A stretch of 15,089 nt of DNA. Source: Flavobacteriales bacterium UBA4474 (GTDB taxonomy: Bacteria; Bacteroidota; Bacteroidia; Flavobacteriales_D; Sanyastnellaceae). Where the stretch lies: positions 1-15,089 of the forward strand of contig DGOE01000182.1 of NCBI GenBank assembly GCA_002389295.1. The letters run 5' to 3'. Positions 1 through 7,461 of this stretch are shown in pieces; position 1 is the stretch's first letter, and every line of letters starts with the position of its first letter. The position numbers and the translations under genes were made by a program. The notes beneath the pieces are model-generated. The model had not been told where the DNA came from. It saw only the letters and a program-made list of their open reading frames with translations, and did no database searches.

Positions 1-1
1 G

Positions 2-493
2 ATGGGCGACCCCAAAAGGACGGCGCTGATGCTGCTGTCCAACCACCTTGGTGGGCCAGGCATGAATGCGCGATTAAGCCTCAACATCCGGGAGCGGTAT
101 GGCATCTGCTACAACATCGAAAGCAGCTACTTCCCCTACGCCGACACCGGCGAGTTCACCGTCTATTTTGGAACCGACGTCAAGACCTTTGCCCGTGCCG
201 AAAGGTTGGTGCTCAAAGAGCTCCGCGACGCCCGCGAGAAGCGGCTCGGCGTGGTGACCCTGAAGCAGGCCAAGCAGCAGCTCATCGGCCAGATCGGGCT
301 GGGTGCGGACAGCGGGGCGGGCTGGATGTCGACCATGGGCAAGAGCATCATGCTGTACGACCGGGTCCGGCCGCTGGAGGAGGCGTTCCACGCCATCGAG
401 TCGGTCACCGCCGAGGACTTGCTGGAGGTGGCCAACGAGGTCCTCGATCCGGAGCGCCTCAGCACACTCGTGTACTTCCCTCCAAAAGGTTGA
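2..493 (+). CDS. M16 family zinc peptidase-like protein, C-terminal fragment
   Basis: This is the 3' part of a gene that starts before the window; 163 residues are visible and the ATG at base 2 is probably internal. It matches the non-catalytic C-terminal half of M16 (insulinase/processing-peptidase-like) proteins: LGGPGMNARLSLNIRERYG near residues 16-34, with the Arg...Tyr pair typical of the substrate-binding half, then NIESSYFPYADTGEFTVYFGTD at about 38-59. The zinc-binding HxxEH motif belongs to the missing N-terminal half, so peptidase activity cannot be judged. In this family the two halves form a clam shell that degrades or processes peptides; in Bacteroidota such proteins are usually cytosolic or periplasmic. 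It ends 25 bases before the hydrolase gene, so the two may share a transcript. The family call is firm; the substrate is unknown. Confidence 0.88.
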   Translation: MGDPKRTALMLLSNHLGGPGMNARLSLNIRERYGICYNIESSYFPYADTGEFTVYFGTDVKTFARAERLVLKELRDAREKRLGVVTLKQAKQQLIGQIGLGADSGAGWMSTMGKSIMLYDRVRPLEEAFHAIESVTAEDLLEVANEVLDPERLSTLVYFPPKG

Positions 494-518
494 GATCCGC
501 GCTGTACTTTGGGCGGCC

Positions 519-1934
519 ATGTTGAACCTGAACCGCCTCTTTGTCTGCGCGCTCGCCGCTTGTTCCGTACTGTCCATCCAGAGGGCCCAAGCTCAAACCG
601 CTGAATTGCTCTCTGTCAGGAGTACCGATCAAATCCAAGGGCTGGTCAACACGCTGGGGATACCCGGTGGTGTCCTCCCCCTTGAATTCAGTGTGGCGAA
701 ATACCGGATTACCTATCCCATGGACTACATCGGGAACAGCCATGAGGCCACGGCGGCCGTTTTCGTCCCAGTGGATCAGGAAGGCAATGCGGTCAGTTGC
801 GCCCTGCCTACCCACACGTACATGCATGGGACCATCTTTTTGCGCGAGGACGCCCCGTCTTATGATGGTTTCGAAGGCGAACTCGGTTACCTGATGGCCA
901 TGGGGGGCATGCTCGCTTTGATGCCCGACTACTTGGGACTCGGAGGAAGTACTGACGTGCTCCACCCCTATGTCCACGCCGAATCAGAAGCGGAGTCCGG
1001 CATCGCCCTGCTTGAGGCCGTCGTGGCGTTGCAAGACGAGCTGGGCATTGCGCTCAACGGAGAGCACTTTGTGAGCGGATACTCCCAAGGGGGCCACGCC
1101 TCCATGGCCATGGCCAAGCGCATGCAGGAGGAAGCCGTCTTCCCATTGGCTGCTGCGGCCCCGATGAGCGGACCCTATGACATGTCGGGCACACAGCTGC
1201 CCGCCGGTATGGCGCAGGACCAGTACTCCAACCCGGCCTACCTGGCCTACCTCCTGCTGTCGTGGCAGCAGACCTATGGCAACATCTTCGTGGACCTTTC
1301 TGAAATCTTCCAAGCGCCGTATGCCGGCGGTCTTCCCGCGATGTTCGATGGTGAGACCAGCGGAGACATGATCAACAACTACCTCGACGGCCCCACCGAG
1401 GACATCGTGGAGCCGGGTGTGCTCGAAGCCCTGATGGCACCCGGTAGCGCCTTCTTGGCGGCCGCGCAAGACAACGACTTGTACCAATGGGTGCCCGAGA
1501 GCCCTGTGCAGATGTACTACTGCACAGAGGACGAACAGGTTTTCTATGAGAATGCGCTGGTGGCTGAAGCTTGGATGACCGAAAACGGCGCGACCGAAAT
1601 CACCACCGTCAACGGCGGACCACTGGATCATGGAGGGTGCGCCCTGCTGGCCATCCTCGGGGGCACGGTGTGGATCAATGGGCAAGCCGATATGTGCAGC
1701 CCGACGGCAGTGGCGGATGTGACGCCGGAAACCGCATTGACTTGGCGGCCGACCCCTGGTGGTGTCACCGCTCATGGACTGCATACTGGCCAGATGTGGA
1801 TGTTGTTCGGACGCGATGGCCGCATCCTGGATCAGGGGGTGGCTTCCGGTAGCACCCTCCGCTTCGCCCCGCCTGCGGGCCTCTGCATCTTGAGAACGGC
1901 GGACGGTCGGACCGTGCGCATTGCGGTGGACTGA
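519..1934 (+). CDS. Secreted alpha/beta hydrolase (secretory lipase/esterase-like) with degenerate T9SS C-terminal tail
   Basis: A 471-residue protein. I start it at ATG 519 because this gives a clear signal peptide (LNRLF then a hydrophobic core, cleavage around AQA|Q near residue 26); the same frame is open upstream to base 303 but encodes only Arg/Ser/Trp-rich shadow of the M16 gene. The nucleophile elbow GYSQGG lies at about residues 187-192 (Ser189). LMPDYLGLGGS and the HPYVHAESEAESG stretch ahead of it, and a late LDHGGC (His371), are typical of secretory-lipase/acyl-esterase alpha/beta hydrolases; Asp338 in TEDEQ is a candidate acid. The last ~58 residues (LFGRDGRILDQG ... PPAGLCILRTADGRTVRIAVD-like ending) resemble a type A T9SS sorting domain, with Cys where Tyr usually follows PAGL. 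It is likely exported through the Sec system and then T9SS. Substrate unknown; ester or lipid is inference. Confidence 0.82.
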   Translation: MLNLNRLFVCALAACSVLSIQRAQAQTAELLSVRSTDQIQGLVNTLGIPGGVLPLEFSVAKYRITYPMDYIGNSHEATAAVFVPVDQEGNAVSCALPTHTYMHGTIFLREDAPSYDGFEGELGYLMAMGGMLALMPDYLGLGGSTDVLHPYVHAESEAESGIALLEAVVALQDELGIALNGEHFVSGYSQGGHASMAMAKRMQEEAVFPLAAAAPMSGPYDMSGTQLPAGMAQDQYSNPAYLAYLLLSWQQTYGNIFVDLSEIFQAPYAGGLPAMFDGETSGDMINNYLDGPTEDIVEPGVLEALMAPGSAFLAAAQDNDLYQWVPESPVQMYYCTEDEQVFYENALVAEAWMTENGATEITTVNGGPLDHGGCALLAILGGTVWINGQADMCSPTAVADVTPETALTWRPTPGGVTAHGLHTGQMWMLFGRDGRILDQGVASGSTLRFAPPAGLCILRTADGRTVRIAVD

Positions 1935-2015
1935 CAAAAGTCAGCCTCAGGACCAAGGGTGGTCATGATGGAATGCCGGGGTTGGGAAGATGTTTGACCT
2001 GTCAACACTTCCAAA

Positions 2016-2438
2016 ATGTTTTCCATCATGAACAACAACTTTGCCACCCTCCTCACCGCCGCCATGGTCTTTACGGCCACCTCGGGATTCTCCCAGAAAA
2101 GCGGCCATTCTTTTCGCGCCAACCGGGCTGTAACTCCGGCAGCACAAACCGCTGTCCGGATGCCTCAGCAGCGCCCGAACTGCGCCATCGCCATGGCATC
2201 CAACCCCAAGCCCAACATCGCTATCTCCAACCGGAACATGGCGATGGATCAGGTCCAGGATTCCTTTATGGTGACCGCCGTTGTAGCCCCCGCATCCTTG
2301 GATAACCGGAATCAAGGACAGCGCACCCTGCGGGTTTTGGCGCCGACCAAGTCGGCCGCAAATGCCAGGATGCGCCAGATGATCGACGCCATTGGCGTCC
2401 CCTACACCGTGATCAGCTGGGATTTGACTTCCCTCTGA
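2016..2438 (+). CDS. Small secreted protein of unknown function
   Basis: A 140-residue protein that I do not recognise. The N-terminus reads as a signal peptide: MNNNFATLLTAAMVFTATSG, with cleavage probably after the Ser of GFSQ near residue 26. ATG 2016 and ATG 2028 are both possible starts; the second gives a more usual signal peptide. The mature part begins Arg-, Gln- and Pro-rich and basic (about residues 27-80), with a single Cys in PNCAIAMA, and ends in a more regular region (QRTLRVLAPTKSAANARMRQMID) finishing WDLTSL. There is no obvious enzyme motif, lipobox or repeat. It stands 81 bases after the hydrolase gene and is followed 19 bases later by a strong intrinsic terminator, which supports it being a real, transcribed gene. 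It could be a lineage-specific orphan. Confidence 0.6.
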   Translation: MFSIMNNNFATLLTAAMVFTATSGFSQKSGHSFRANRAVTPAAQTAVRMPQQRPNCAIAMASNPKPNIAISNRNMAMDQVQDSFMVTAVVAPASLDNRNQGQRTLRVLAPTKSAANARMRQMIDAIGVPYTVISWDLTSL

Positions 2439-2457
2439 TCCGACAACATAAATGTCA

Positions 2458-2490
2458 AGACGCCATCCTGCAGGGTGGCGTCTTTTTTTT
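2458..2490 (+). terminator. Rho-independent terminator after the small secreted gene
   Basis: An 11-bp stem (arms AGACGCCATCC and GGGTGGCGTCT, one G-T pair) closes a four-base TGCA loop at 2458-2483 and is followed directly by eight T residues (2483-2490). It lies 19 bases downstream of the TGA at 2436-2438. This is a textbook intrinsic terminator for the + strand transcript; the other strand has no T tract. Confidence 0.93.
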
Positions 2491-2680
2491 GGCCCAAAAC
2501 CAAGAAGTGACGAAAGTCAGTGGGGCACCTGACTGAGCCCCTGTTGTCGCCGCAAAGACCGCCTCATGTTTGAGACATCAATCCAAACAAAAATCTACAC
2601 GATTGAACACACAATGTTGCTTGTTCCCCTCACGGCGATGCCTCTGCAGCGTCTATTTCACCCTTTTAATTGACACCATC
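2491..2680. other. Intergenic region before the second secreted gene
   Basis: About 190 bases without a convincing gene. A weak hairpin (AGTCAG / CTGACT, 2515-2534) has no T tract. A possible Bacteroidota-type promoter is TTG at 2544-2546, an 18-base spacer, then CATGTTTG at 2565-2572 (one mismatch to TAnnTTTG), which would leave a leader of roughly 100 bases before ATG 2681. The promoter is only a candidate. Confidence 0.3.
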
Positions 2681-3142
2681 ATGAATTACACAACCCCCTC
2701 CATTCTCATGCTCAGCGCACTCTTGATTGGCGCCATTGACGGATCGGCACAATGCCGAAAATTCTCCAAACAGCGCGTGATCAGCACGCTGCAGGCCGAT
2801 CAAGTCATTGATCAAATTACCGCAGGCACCATGGGCCGTGGCGAAAGTGCCGCTGCCTTGATTGAAGTCGAAGCCAGCGGAGAGGTTGACCTCATCATCA
2901 GCACCCATCCCGACTTGGGAGAGGTCAGCTTCAACGTGGTCAATACCTCAGGCGGCAAAATTGCCGACGGCATCATCCGAGACCAGGTCACGCGCATCCC
3001 CATTTCTGTGGAAGCCGACAGCGACCTGATTGTGCACATCCAATCGGAATCAGCCACCGGGGCCTACACCCCACTCGGTTGCGTATCCATGGCCACGACC
3101 AAAGTCATCCCCAATGAAATGGACATTTTGATCAACGACTGA
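2681..3142 (+). CDS. Small secreted protein of unknown function (conserved Bacteroidota type)
   Basis: A 153-residue protein from ATG 2681; the frame continues upstream to 2570, but only this Met gives a signal peptide (MNYTTPSILMLSALLIGAID, cleavage at SAQ|C or SA|Q near residue 23). The mature protein is mostly alternating hydrophobic residues, as in a beta-sandwich: IEVEASGEVDLIIS (about 61-74), LGEVSFNVVNTSG (79-91), IPISVEADSDLIVHIQ (107-121), then PLGCVSMAT (131-139). Two cysteines (Cys25 and Cys134) could form a disulfide. The layout, with an LGxVxFxV strand and a late GCV motif, recalls a family of small secreted Bacteroidota proteins of unknown function. This is recall of the pattern and not a domain hit. 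It is flanked by terminators on both sides, so it is probably monocistronic. Confidence 0.72.
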   Translation: MNYTTPSILMLSALLIGAIDGSAQCRKFSKQRVISTLQADQVIDQITAGTMGRGESAAALIEVEASGEVDLIISTHPDLGEVSFNVVNTSGGKIADGIIRDQVTRIPISVEADSDLIVHIQSESATGAYTPLGCVSMATTKVIPNEMDILIND

Positions 3143-3163
3143 TGCGCTTTCACTTTCTCCTTT

Positions 3164-3220
3164 GAAGGGGTGGATGGTTGGGCCAACGGTGCCCATGACC
3201 GTCCGCCCCTTCTTCTATTC
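3164..3220 (+). terminator. Long hairpin terminator between convergent genes
   Basis: Arms GAAGGGGTGGATGGT (3164-3178) and ACCGTCCGCCCCTTC (3198-3212) pair over 15 bp with two G-T pairs; inside, TGGGC (3179-3183) pairs with GCCCA (3191-3195) around a seven-base loop. A T-rich tract (TTCTATTC, 3213-3220) follows on the + strand. It begins 22 bases after the secreted gene's stop and sits between two converging genes, 43 bases from the cysteine desulfurase stop. The - strand side lacks a T tract, so it is a clear + strand terminator and only possibly a bidirectional one. Confidence 0.82.
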
Positions 3221-3254
3221 TGGAAAACCCGGCGTTGAAGAAATCCACTGGTGC

Positions 3255-4400
3255 TCAAACGAGCACGGCGGCCGCCCGAATTTTCTTCACGGCATTGAGC
3301 GCGTGCTGAATGCACCGGGAAGTGGTCAGCCTACTGAAAGAAAAACGGATGGAAGTGGCGCCATCCTCGTGCAGGCCGAGTGCAGACAAAACGTGAGACG
3401 GCTGCGTGCTGCCGCTCGAACAGGCACTGCCCCCCGAACAAGCCACACCATCGAGGTCCAACAGAAACAGCAACATGCCGTTTTTTTCGTGTTGGGGAAA
3501 TTTCACGCTCAATACGGTGTACAGGCTGTCTTCTTGATCGGACCCTGCATTGAAACTGACGCCGGGTTCTGCCTCGCGCAAACCGTGCACCATCTCTGAC
3601 TTGAGGCCGCGAATGTGGGCCTCGTGCTCCTCCATGCTGTGCATGGCCTCGTCAATGGCAGCCGCCAGGCCCATGATGCCTGTGAGGTTTTCTGTGCCGC
3701 CCCGCATGGCGCGCTCCTGACTGCCTCCGATGATGTGGGCGCCAATCCGGAGGCCATCCCTCACATAGAGGAAGCCCGACCCTTTCGGGCCATGCAACTT
3801 GTGGGCGCTGCACGCAGCAAAGTCGACAGGCAATGCGCCAAGGTCCAAGGGGTAATGCCCCATCGTTTGGACCGTATCGGTATGAAATAAGGCGCCAAAC
3901 TGCTGGCAGCATTGGCCTATGGCTTCCAAATCTTGCAGGATGCCCACTTCGTTGTTGCCGTGCATGACCGACACCAGGGTAGGCACCTCATCGGATAACC
4001 AGACAGCCAGCTTTTCGAGGTCCACCCTGCCTTCCGCATCCAATGCGAGGATGCCACATTCGATGCCCTCCCGTTGGCCAAGGTGCTCGGCCGTCTTCAG
4101 CACTGCGCTGTGCTCGGTTGCACACGTCAGGATGCGCTTGCAGCCCAGTTGTTCGATGCTGGCATGCAACGCCATGTTGTCGGCTTCCGTGCCGCCACTG
4201 GTAAAACAAATGGTCCGGGGCTCCACATTGAGGTGACGGGCTATTCGGCGCCGCGCCTGCTCGATGGCGGTCTTGGTCTTGCGGCCAAACTGATGGGTAG
4301 AGGAGGGATTGCCAAAATGCTCCCTCATGTAAGGGAGCATGGCATCAACCACTTCGGGGATCATCGGGGTGGTCGCCGCGTTATCGAGATACACGTTCAT
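3255..4400 (-). CDS. Cysteine desulfurase, group I (NifS/IscS-like)
   Basis: A 381-residue PLP enzyme of full family length that removes sulfur from L-cysteine, giving alanine and an enzyme persulfide for Fe-S clusters, tRNA thiolation or thio-cofactors. Visible landmarks: N-terminal YLDNAATTP (4-12), FTSGGTEADN (66-75), the PLP-stacking His97 in ATEHSAV, HGNNEVG (147-153), Asp175 in HTDTVQ, the Schiff-base Lys201 in SAHKLHGPKG, and the catalytic Cys327 in the long loop CSGGSACSSGST. The long loop puts it in group I (IscS/NifS) and not in SufS group II, although SufS is the usual housekeeping enzyme in Bacteroidota. It lies 67 bases after glmM on the same strand but has its own good promoter. 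No iscU, iscA or regulator is adjacent. Whether it serves Fe-S clusters or tRNA thiolation cannot be told from sequence. Confidence 0.95.
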   Translation of the reverse strand: MNVYLDNAATTPMIPEVVDAMLPYMREHFGNPSSTHQFGRKTKTAIEQARRRIARHLNVEPRTICFTSGGTEADNMALHASIEQLGCKRILTCATEHSAVLKTAEHLGQREGIECGILALDAEGRVDLEKLAVWLSDEVPTLVSVMHGNNEVGILQDLEAIGQCCQQFGALFHTDTVQTMGHYPLDLGALPVDFAACSAHKLHGPKGSGFLYVRDGLRIGAHIIGGSQERAMRGGTENLTGIMGLAAAIDEAMHSMEEHEAHIRGLKSEMVHGLREAEPGVSFNAGSDQEDSLYTVLSVKFPQHEKNGMLLFLLDLDGVACSGGSACSSGSTQPSHVLSALGLHEDGATSIRFSFSRLTTSRCIQHALNAVKKIRAAAVLV

Positions 4401-4422
4401 TGCGTGGGGGCTCGTCAGGTTT

Positions 4423-4452
4423 CAAAAATACGCGATTGGTTAATAAACGCAA
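4423..4452 (-). promoter_or_regulatory. Bacteroidota-type promoter for the cysteine desulfurase gene
   Basis: Read on the - strand: TTG (4452-4450), a spacer of exactly 19 bases, then TATTTTTG (4430-4423), a full match to the Bacteroidota -7 consensus TAnnTTTG with its -33 TTG. Transcription would begin near 4416-4418, leaving a leader of about 16-18 bases before ATG 4400. It lies inside the 67-base gap after glmM, so the desulfurase can be expressed independently. Confidence 0.72.
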
Positions 4453-4467
4453 TCAACGGGGACACAT

Positions 4468-5862
4468 TTACGCACAGGACAAAAGCTTGTCCTTGTAGGT
4501 CTCGACCAAGTCCAATGCTGCCGCCCGTGTGGCCGCTTCAGCATACACCCTCACAATGGGCTCGGTGTTGGATTTGCGCAAGTGCACCCACCCTTTGTCC
4601 AGGTCCAATTTCACACCGTCGATGGTGGAGGGTAACAAATCCTGCACCTCTGCGGCAAAATCCTGCAGCAGCCGGTCTACATCCCAAGCGGGATTCAGGT
4701 CAATCTTGGCCTTGACCATTTCGTAATGCGGATAGCCCGACCTGAGTTCAGATGCCTGCACATTCCGATGAGCGAGGTGTGAGAGAAACAAGGCAATGCC
4801 GACCAAAGCGTCTCTCCCCGCGTGCAATGTGGGATAGATCACCCCACCATTGCCTTCGCCCCCGATGATGGCTTGGATATCCGACATGGTGCGGACCACA
4901 TTGACTTCGCCCACAGCACTGGCGGCATAGCGCTGCCCATGCCCCTCAGCGACATCCCGCAGCGCCCGGGTAGAGCTCAGGTTGCTGACCACTGGACCAG
5001 GGGTGTGGGTCAAGACGTAATCTGCGACGGCCACAAGGGTATACTCCTCGCCAAACATGCCGCCGTCTTCGGACACAAAGGCCAACCTGTCCACGTCAGG
5101 ATCGACTGTGATTCCGAGGTGACAACCGTGATCGACAACGGCCTTTGACAACGCCGTCAAATGCTCTGGTCGGGGCTCTGGATTGTGCGGGAACCGCCCA
5201 TGGGGCTCACAATACAACTCGATGACTTCCTCCACGCCCAGCGCCTTCAGTAGCGCGGGAACCGCAATTCCGCCGGTACTGTTGACCGCATCGACAGCCA
5301 ATTTGAAGCCCGCATTGGCGATGGCGTCCCTGTCTACAAGTTCGAGGTCCAAGACGGCCTGGATGTGGGCATCGATCCAACCGTCGTGTCGCGTGACCTG
5401 ACCGAGGTCTTCCACCGGAGCAAAAGAATGGGGCACTGAAGAAAGGCGGATGACTTCGGCTCCCGCTTCGGCACTGATAAAGGCACCTTGGCTGTCGAGG
5501 AGCTTGAGCGCATTCCATTGCACGGGATTGTGCGAGGCGGTCAAAATGATGCCTCCGTCAGCGTTTTCGCCGACCACGGCCATCTCCACAGTGGGTGTGG
5601 TGGACAATCCAAGGTCGATCACATCGATGCCCATGCCCATGAGGGTGCCGCTGACCAACCGGTCCACCATTTCTCCCGATGGCCGGGCGTCACGGCCCAT
5701 CACAATGCACGGCCGCTTGCCGTTTTGGGCCGCTTTTCTGCCCGCGAGAATCCAACTTCCGTAGCCCTGAGCAGCACGGACAATGTCGGGCGGTGTCAGG
5801 TTGTCCTGCTCCGGACCACCAATGGTCCCGCGAAAGCCCGAAATGCTGCGGATAAATGTCAT
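4468..5862 (-). CDS. glmM: Phosphoglucosamine mutase (GlmM-type alpha-D-phosphohexomutase)
   Basis: A 464-residue cytosolic enzyme of normal length. GlmM converts glucosamine-6-phosphate to glucosamine-1-phosphate on the way to UDP-GlcNAc for peptidoglycan and LPS. All four domain signatures of the phosphohexomutase family are present: GFRGTIGG near the N-terminus, the phosphoserine loop TASHNP (Ser110), the Mg-binding DPDVDR (254-259), the sugar-specificity loop GEGNGG (335-340) and the phosphate-binding RKSNTEPIVRVY (429-440). GEGNGG in place of GEMSGH is common in Bacteroidota proteins annotated GlmM, but phosphomannomutase or phosphoglucomutase activity cannot be excluded by motif alone. 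The stop is TAA at 4468-4470. A -7-like box (TACTTTTA) lies four bases before the ATG. It is transcribed divergently from the eight-gene cluster starting at 6043. Confidence 0.93.
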   Translation of the reverse strand: MTFIRSISGFRGTIGGPEQDNLTPPDIVRAAQGYGSWILAGRKAAQNGKRPCIVMGRDARPSGEMVDRLVSGTLMGMGIDVIDLGLSTTPTVEMAVVGENADGGIILTASHNPVQWNALKLLDSQGAFISAEAGAEVIRLSSVPHSFAPVEDLGQVTRHDGWIDAHIQAVLDLELVDRDAIANAGFKLAVDAVNSTGGIAVPALLKALGVEEVIELYCEPHGRFPHNPEPRPEHLTALSKAVVDHGCHLGITVDPDVDRLAFVSEDGGMFGEEYTLVAVADYVLTHTPGPVVSNLSSTRALRDVAEGHGQRYAASAVGEVNVVRTMSDIQAIIGGEGNGGVIYPTLHAGRDALVGIALFLSHLAHRNVQASELRSGYPHYEMVKAKIDLNPAWDVDRLLQDFAAEVQDLLPSTIDGVKLDLDKGWVHLRKSNTEPIVRVYAEAATRAAALDLVETYKDKLLSCA

Positions 5863-5866
5863 GGCG

Positions 5867-5874
5867 TAAAAGTA
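5867..5874 (-). promoter_or_regulatory. Possible -7 box just before glmM
   Basis: Read on the - strand, TACTTTTA (one mismatch to TAnnTTTG) is followed by CGCC and then the ATG of glmM. No -33 TTG at 19-23 bases is present, so this is a weak call on its own; its value comes from the same arrangement before two other genes at 13414-13421 and 13470-13477. Confidence 0.35.
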
Positions 5875-6030
5875 GTTCAGCGCATCGCCAACGATTACGA
5901 AATCTCCGCTGATTCTGCAGGTTTCGTGATGGACATGTCACATCTTTGGAGGCGGCGTGGAGGAATCCTTGCAGGATGTTCAAAAGACCTGTTTGTGATT
6001 TTATGTCCGCGCGGCGAAGGGGACTAGTTT

Positions 6031-6038
6031 TAGGGGAG
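6031..6038 (+). promoter_or_regulatory. Purine-rich Shine-Dalgarno-like site for the TPR gene
   Basis: TAGGGGAG lies four bases before ATG 6043, in a 180-base divergent region (5863-6042). It supports the ATG at 6043 over the in-frame TTG at 6040. A Shine-Dalgarno-like site is worth noting because Bacteroidota genes often lack one. I found no convincing -33/-7 pair for this gene: TAGTTTTA at 6025-6032 has no TTG at the right distance. Confidence 0.45.
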
Positions 6039-6042
6039 TTTG

Positions 6043-7461
6043 ATGCACGACGAGGAACTAAACGATCAGGACGCGAGGGAAATGGCGGGTATCGTGGAAC
6101 GATATGAAGCCATGGTTACCTCTGACGCGCCTGCTTTTTTCGATCTGATTGAGCTCGAATCGCTGATTGAGCATTACCTGCAACATGGCAAGCACCGCCA
6201 TGCCCGGCAGGTGCTGAAATTTGCCAACGGCCTCTACCCTGAGAGCCTCTCCCTTCAGTTGAGGGAAGCACAAATGATGGCGGGATCGGGCAACCTCAAA
6301 TTGGCCATCCCCAGGCTGCGGAATTTGCTCGCATTTGAACCCTCAAATGACGAAATCCACCTGACGTTGGCCACCTTGTATTCTCAGTTGGACAAGCACC
6401 AGGAAGCGATTCACCATTACCGACAGGCGTTGGACCTCGGTGATGCCGCTTATCGGGGCGACCTCTACATCGACATTGCGCTCGAGTACGAGAACATCGG
6501 TCATTGGGACCATGCCGTGGAGGTCCTCAATGAGGCCCTGCTCGAAAATCCGAAAAACGAAACGGCCCTGCATGAGTTGGGCTTCTGTCTCGACTCCATG
6601 GGCCGTTCAAAGGAGGCCATTGCAGCCTTCAATGATTTTGTAAACCGCCACCCGTACAGTTGTCCTGGCTGGTACAATCTCGGCAATGCGCTGCAGCGCA
6701 ATGGTCAGTTCGCACAGGCCATTGATGCCTACGAATACGCCCTGGTCATCGACGAGAACTTCAGTCCAGCCTTGCTGCAGAAGGCGTCTGCCCTGACCAT
6801 GGTGGAGGACTACGAGCGCGCGCTGGAGTGCTACCGGGAATCCATGCTCATGGACGCGCCTCAAGCCAACATCTACACCCTCATGGGAGAGTGCAAGGAA
6901 CGGTTGGGTGACCTCTCGGACGCGGATGATTACTACTACTGCGCCTTGGAACTTGACGGAGATTTTGCGGATGCACACGTTGGATTGGGCGTCGTAGCAG
7001 AGATGCGCGAAGACTGGACCGGCAGCCTCAAGCATTTCGAAAAAGCCATGGAGCTGGAGCCGGAAAATGTGGAATATCACATCCTGCTCGGCGGCATTCT
7101 GAAGAAAATCGGCATGCACGATGAGGCGGGCTTGATCTATTCCAACGCCCTGCGACTGTCACCAGAAAACCTCGAAGTTTTCTTGGAGGCCAGCGAAAAT
7201 TTTCAAACGGATGAGCGCTTCGAGGAGGCACTGCAACTGCTGGATGCGGTCCCTCCCGTCTCCTCTGCGGACCCACTGGTCATCTGCCGCCGGTTCATTT
7301 CCATGTATTCCTTGGGCAGGACCAAACAAGCTTACCAAATACTGGATGAAGCATTGGATCGTACACCCGACCTTTGCTCTACCCTTGCCGGATTGTTTCC
7401 CGGAATAGAACAGGACGCAGAATTCAGCTTGCGCGTTCTGAACGCCCCCAACACCCCATGA
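6043..7461 (+). CDS. Tetratricopeptide (TPR) repeat protein
   Basis: A 472-residue protein made almost wholly of TPR helices, with no signal peptide or membrane segment, so probably cytosolic. At least eight 34-residue units can be read from about residue 100 to 400; the clearest contain LALEYENIGHWDHAV-like, GWYNLGNALQRNGQFAQAIDAYEYAL-like and HILLGGILKKIGMHDEAG-like helices with the Gly8/Ala20/Pro32 pattern. An acidic N-terminal 25 residues precede an irregular helical part (about 35-95). TPR arrays hold protein complexes together; the partner is unknown. It is the first gene of a compact run, and its stop codon overlaps the ATG of the phosphosulfolactate synthase gene (ATGA), implying translational coupling. 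From memory, TPR proteins of this kind sit near ComA-family and DUF368 genes in other Flavobacteriia; this needs checking. Confidence 0.88.
   Translation: MHDEELNDQDAREMAGIVERYEAMVTSDAPAFFDLIELESLIEHYLQHGKHRHARQVLKFANGLYPESLSLQLREAQMMAGSGNLKLAIPRLRNLLAFEPSNDEIHLTLATLYSQLDKHQEAIHHYRQALDLGDAAYRGDLYIDIALEYENIGHWDHAVEVLNEALLENPKNETALHELGFCLDSMGRSKEAIAAFNDFVNRHPYSCPGWYNLGNALQRNGQFAQAIDAYEYALVIDENFSPALLQKASALTMVEDYERALECYRESMLMDAPQANIYTLMGECKERLGDLSDADDYYYCALELDGDFADAHVGLGVVAEMREDWTGSLKHFEKAMELEPENVEYHILLGGILKKIGMHDEAGLIYSNALRLSPENLEVFLEASENFQTDERFEEALQLLDAVPPVSSADPLVICRRFISMYSLGRTKQAYQILDEALDRTPDLCSTLAGLFPGIEQDAEFSLRVLNAPNTP

Noticed and set aside
303..518. Upstream extension of the hydrolase reading frame into the M16 gene
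   Set aside because: It encodes Arg/Ser/Trp-rich shadow protein, overlaps a clear gene, and would bury the signal peptide that begins at 519.
984..1937. Long antisense open frame (317 codons) opposite the hydrolase
   Set aside because: His/Gly/Arg-rich with no motif; explained by high GC codon use of the real gene on the + strand.
1931..1944. Hairpin CTGAC-AAAA-GTCAG at the hydrolase stop codon
   Set aside because: Only 5 bp and followed by no T tract; too weak to call a terminator.
2515..2534. Inverted repeat AGTCAG / CTGACT
   Set aside because: Six base pairs with an eight-base loop and no T tract; could be chance or a weak operator.
6025..6032. TAGTTTTA as a promoter -7 box for the TPR gene
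   Set aside because: One mismatch and no TTG at 19-23 bases upstream; also overlaps the Shine-Dalgarno-like site.
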